Shown here piece after piece: positions 63,303 to 64,000 of a stretch of 64,000 bases of DNA (its first letter is position 1; each line of letters starts with the position of its first letter). The stretch comes from Streptomyces spororaveus. GTDB lineage: Bacteria; Actinomycetota; Actinomycetes; Streptomycetales; Streptomycetaceae. The stretch lies in the NCBI RefSeq assembly GCF_016755875.1, contig NZ_BNED01000005.1, forward strand, positions 1,054,001 to 1,118,000, given 5' to 3'. The notes beneath the pieces were generated by a model. The model had not been told where the DNA came from and did no database searches. It saw nothing but the letters and a program-made list of their open reading frames with translations. The translations under genes and the position numbers were made by a program.

Positions 63303-64000
63303 TCAGCTCGCGGATCCGGGACAGGTCGGTGCGGTGCACGGCGCGCGGGTCGCAGACGACCAGGACGCCGTCGACGCGGTCGACGAGCGCGAGGGCGTCG
63401 GCGTACGAGAGCACGGGCGGCGCGAGCACGACGACGGTGGCGTTGGGGGAGTCGGCCTCGGAGATCAGCCGGGTGGCGCGGGCCGAGGTCAGCGAACGCG
63501 GGACGTTGCGGGCCCGCTCGCCCGGGATCAGGTCGAAGGATCCGGATTCCCCGGCGTCCACGACGAGTTGGCGTCCGTCGGGCCAGTCGGAGTCCCCGTG
63601 CTGCGCCGGGCGTCCGCCGGCGGCCTGGCCGCCCGGGGTCTGGCTCCAGCGCGGACGGCCGCCCGCGTCGGTCGGCAGCTGGCTGGCCAGGACCGGGGTA
63701 CGCAGGTCGGCCTCGATGAGCAGCACGTCCTTGCCGGTCTCCGCGAAGGAGGCGGCGAGGTTCACGGCCACCGCGGCGCCGGTCTCGCTGCTGCCGCGCG
63801 GGGCGACGACGAGCAGTCGGCGCCGGTCGGCGAAGCGGGAGTCGTAGGCGAGCCGGAAGGCCACCGAGCGGTACGCCTCGGCGAGCCGGGGATCGGCCTC
63901 GCCCGCGGCGAGGATCGGACCGCCGCCCGTCTTGTCCCGCGGCAGGTAGCCCAGTACGGGCGCGCGCAGCGCCCAGGCGACGTCGCCCTCGGAGCGCGGC
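63064..64000 (-). CDS. Wzz/BY-kinase-like polysaccharide biosynthesis protein, partial
   Basis: The C-terminal part (about 310 codons) of a protein that continues beyond the window. It has the ATPase-like domain of bacterial tyrosine kinases: AFRLAYDSRFADRRRLLVVA, the Walker A' strand KDVLLIEADLRTPVLASQLP and a Walker B-like VLVVCDPRAV. The usual Walker A loop (GKST/GKTT) is replaced by PRGSSETGAAVAVNLA, so nucleotide phosphoryl transfer is doubtful. There is no C-terminal tyrosine cluster, and the tail is arginine/valine-rich. These proteins regulate chain length or export of surface polysaccharides at the membrane. Stop codon at 63064-63066. Confidence 0.8.
   Translation of the reverse strand, partial: PRSEGDVAWALRAPVLGYLPRDKTGGGPILAAGEADPRLAEAYRSVAFRLAYDSRFADRRRLLVVAPRGSSETGAAVAVNLAASFAETGKDVLLIEADLRTPVLASQLPTDAGGRPRWSQTPGGQAAGGRPAQHGDSDWPDGRQLVVDAGESGSFDLIPGERARNVPRSLTSARATRLISEADSPNATVVVLAPPVLSYADALALVDRVDGVLVVCDPRAVHRTDLSRIRELISGAGGTVLGAVLHAPLPGEKRGRGKGGPAATGPAASAAPRRREPQPIRYEVAAAGVSQHVPGDGTDTVALRTVRTGRR

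Overview
The window is high-GC actinobacterial DNA, almost certainly from a Streptomyces or close relative. The signs are strong third-position GC, frequent GTG/TTG starts, ATGA/GTGA stop-start overlaps, Streptomyces-type SpoIIE phosphatases, USP proteins, a GH15 protein, a TAXI-type TRAP transporter, and very many insertion-sequence remnants. It looks like an accessory chromosome-arm stress/hypoxia island. From memory (not checked), the gene content resembles the SCO0160-SCO0220 'dormancy' island of S. coelicolor, whose members are controlled there by the DevR-like regulator OsdR. No such regulator is encoded in this window.

Layout. 0-2.5 kb: permease and IS21 fragments, then gluconokinase and a glucose-dehydrogenase-like zinc MDR enzyme. 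2.9-10.9 kb: a small unknown protein, a uracil-DNA glycosylase relic, a FolE/RibD-like pair, a VOC/DUF488 pair, and a translationally coupled operon SpoIIE phosphatase > USP > GH15 > membrane protein. 11.2-14.0 kb: a barstar-like gene and a gene broken by a group II intron that is itself cut by a complete IS3-family element. 14.0-17.6 kb: decayed second copies of the VOC/DUF488 pair and of the phosphatase, mixed with intact ATL, DUF488, uracil-DNA glycosylase and USP genes. 17.9-22.6 kb: carbonic anhydrase, a reductase with a nonsense mutation, transaldolase with its HTH regulator, and a DUF2231 membrane protein. 22.7-23.7 kb: a rotted transposon. 23.8-34.7 kb: hemerythrin, NarK, an Acg-like nitroreductase, a cupin and a complete narGHJI operon. 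35-38 kb: truncated genes, a cupin and GAPDH. 38.5-43.9 kb: aconitase, an aconitase relic, a USP, and a 5'-truncated P-type ATPase joined to an UppP tail. 44-45 kb: IS debris. 45.2-52.4 kb: a TAXI-TRAP locus (two binding proteins, sensor kinase, response regulator, fused permease) followed by an RsbW-like ATPase. 52.5-60.1 kb: IS remnants, an intact IS110 transposase, several pseudogenes, one intact cysteine-rich unknown protein and a DUF4142 protein. 60.1-64 kb: a CBM48 protein, small unknown proteins and an anti-anti-sigma factor. The window ends inside a Wzz/BY-kinase-like gene.

How the genes fit together. The intact core suits survival of a non-growing mycelium at low oxygen. It covers nitrate import and respiration (NarK, NarGHJI), an O2/NO-binding hemerythrin, USPs, glycan and sugar metabolism (GH15, CBM48, gluconate, transaldolase, GAPDH, aconitase), DNA repair (UDG, ATL), and partner-switch signalling (SpoIIE phosphatase, RsbW-like ATPase, STAS protein). 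The surrounding DNA is decaying. I count at least eleven pseudogenes or relics with readable lesions and nine separate IS or transposon fragments. Several stress genes exist as one intact and one ruined copy.
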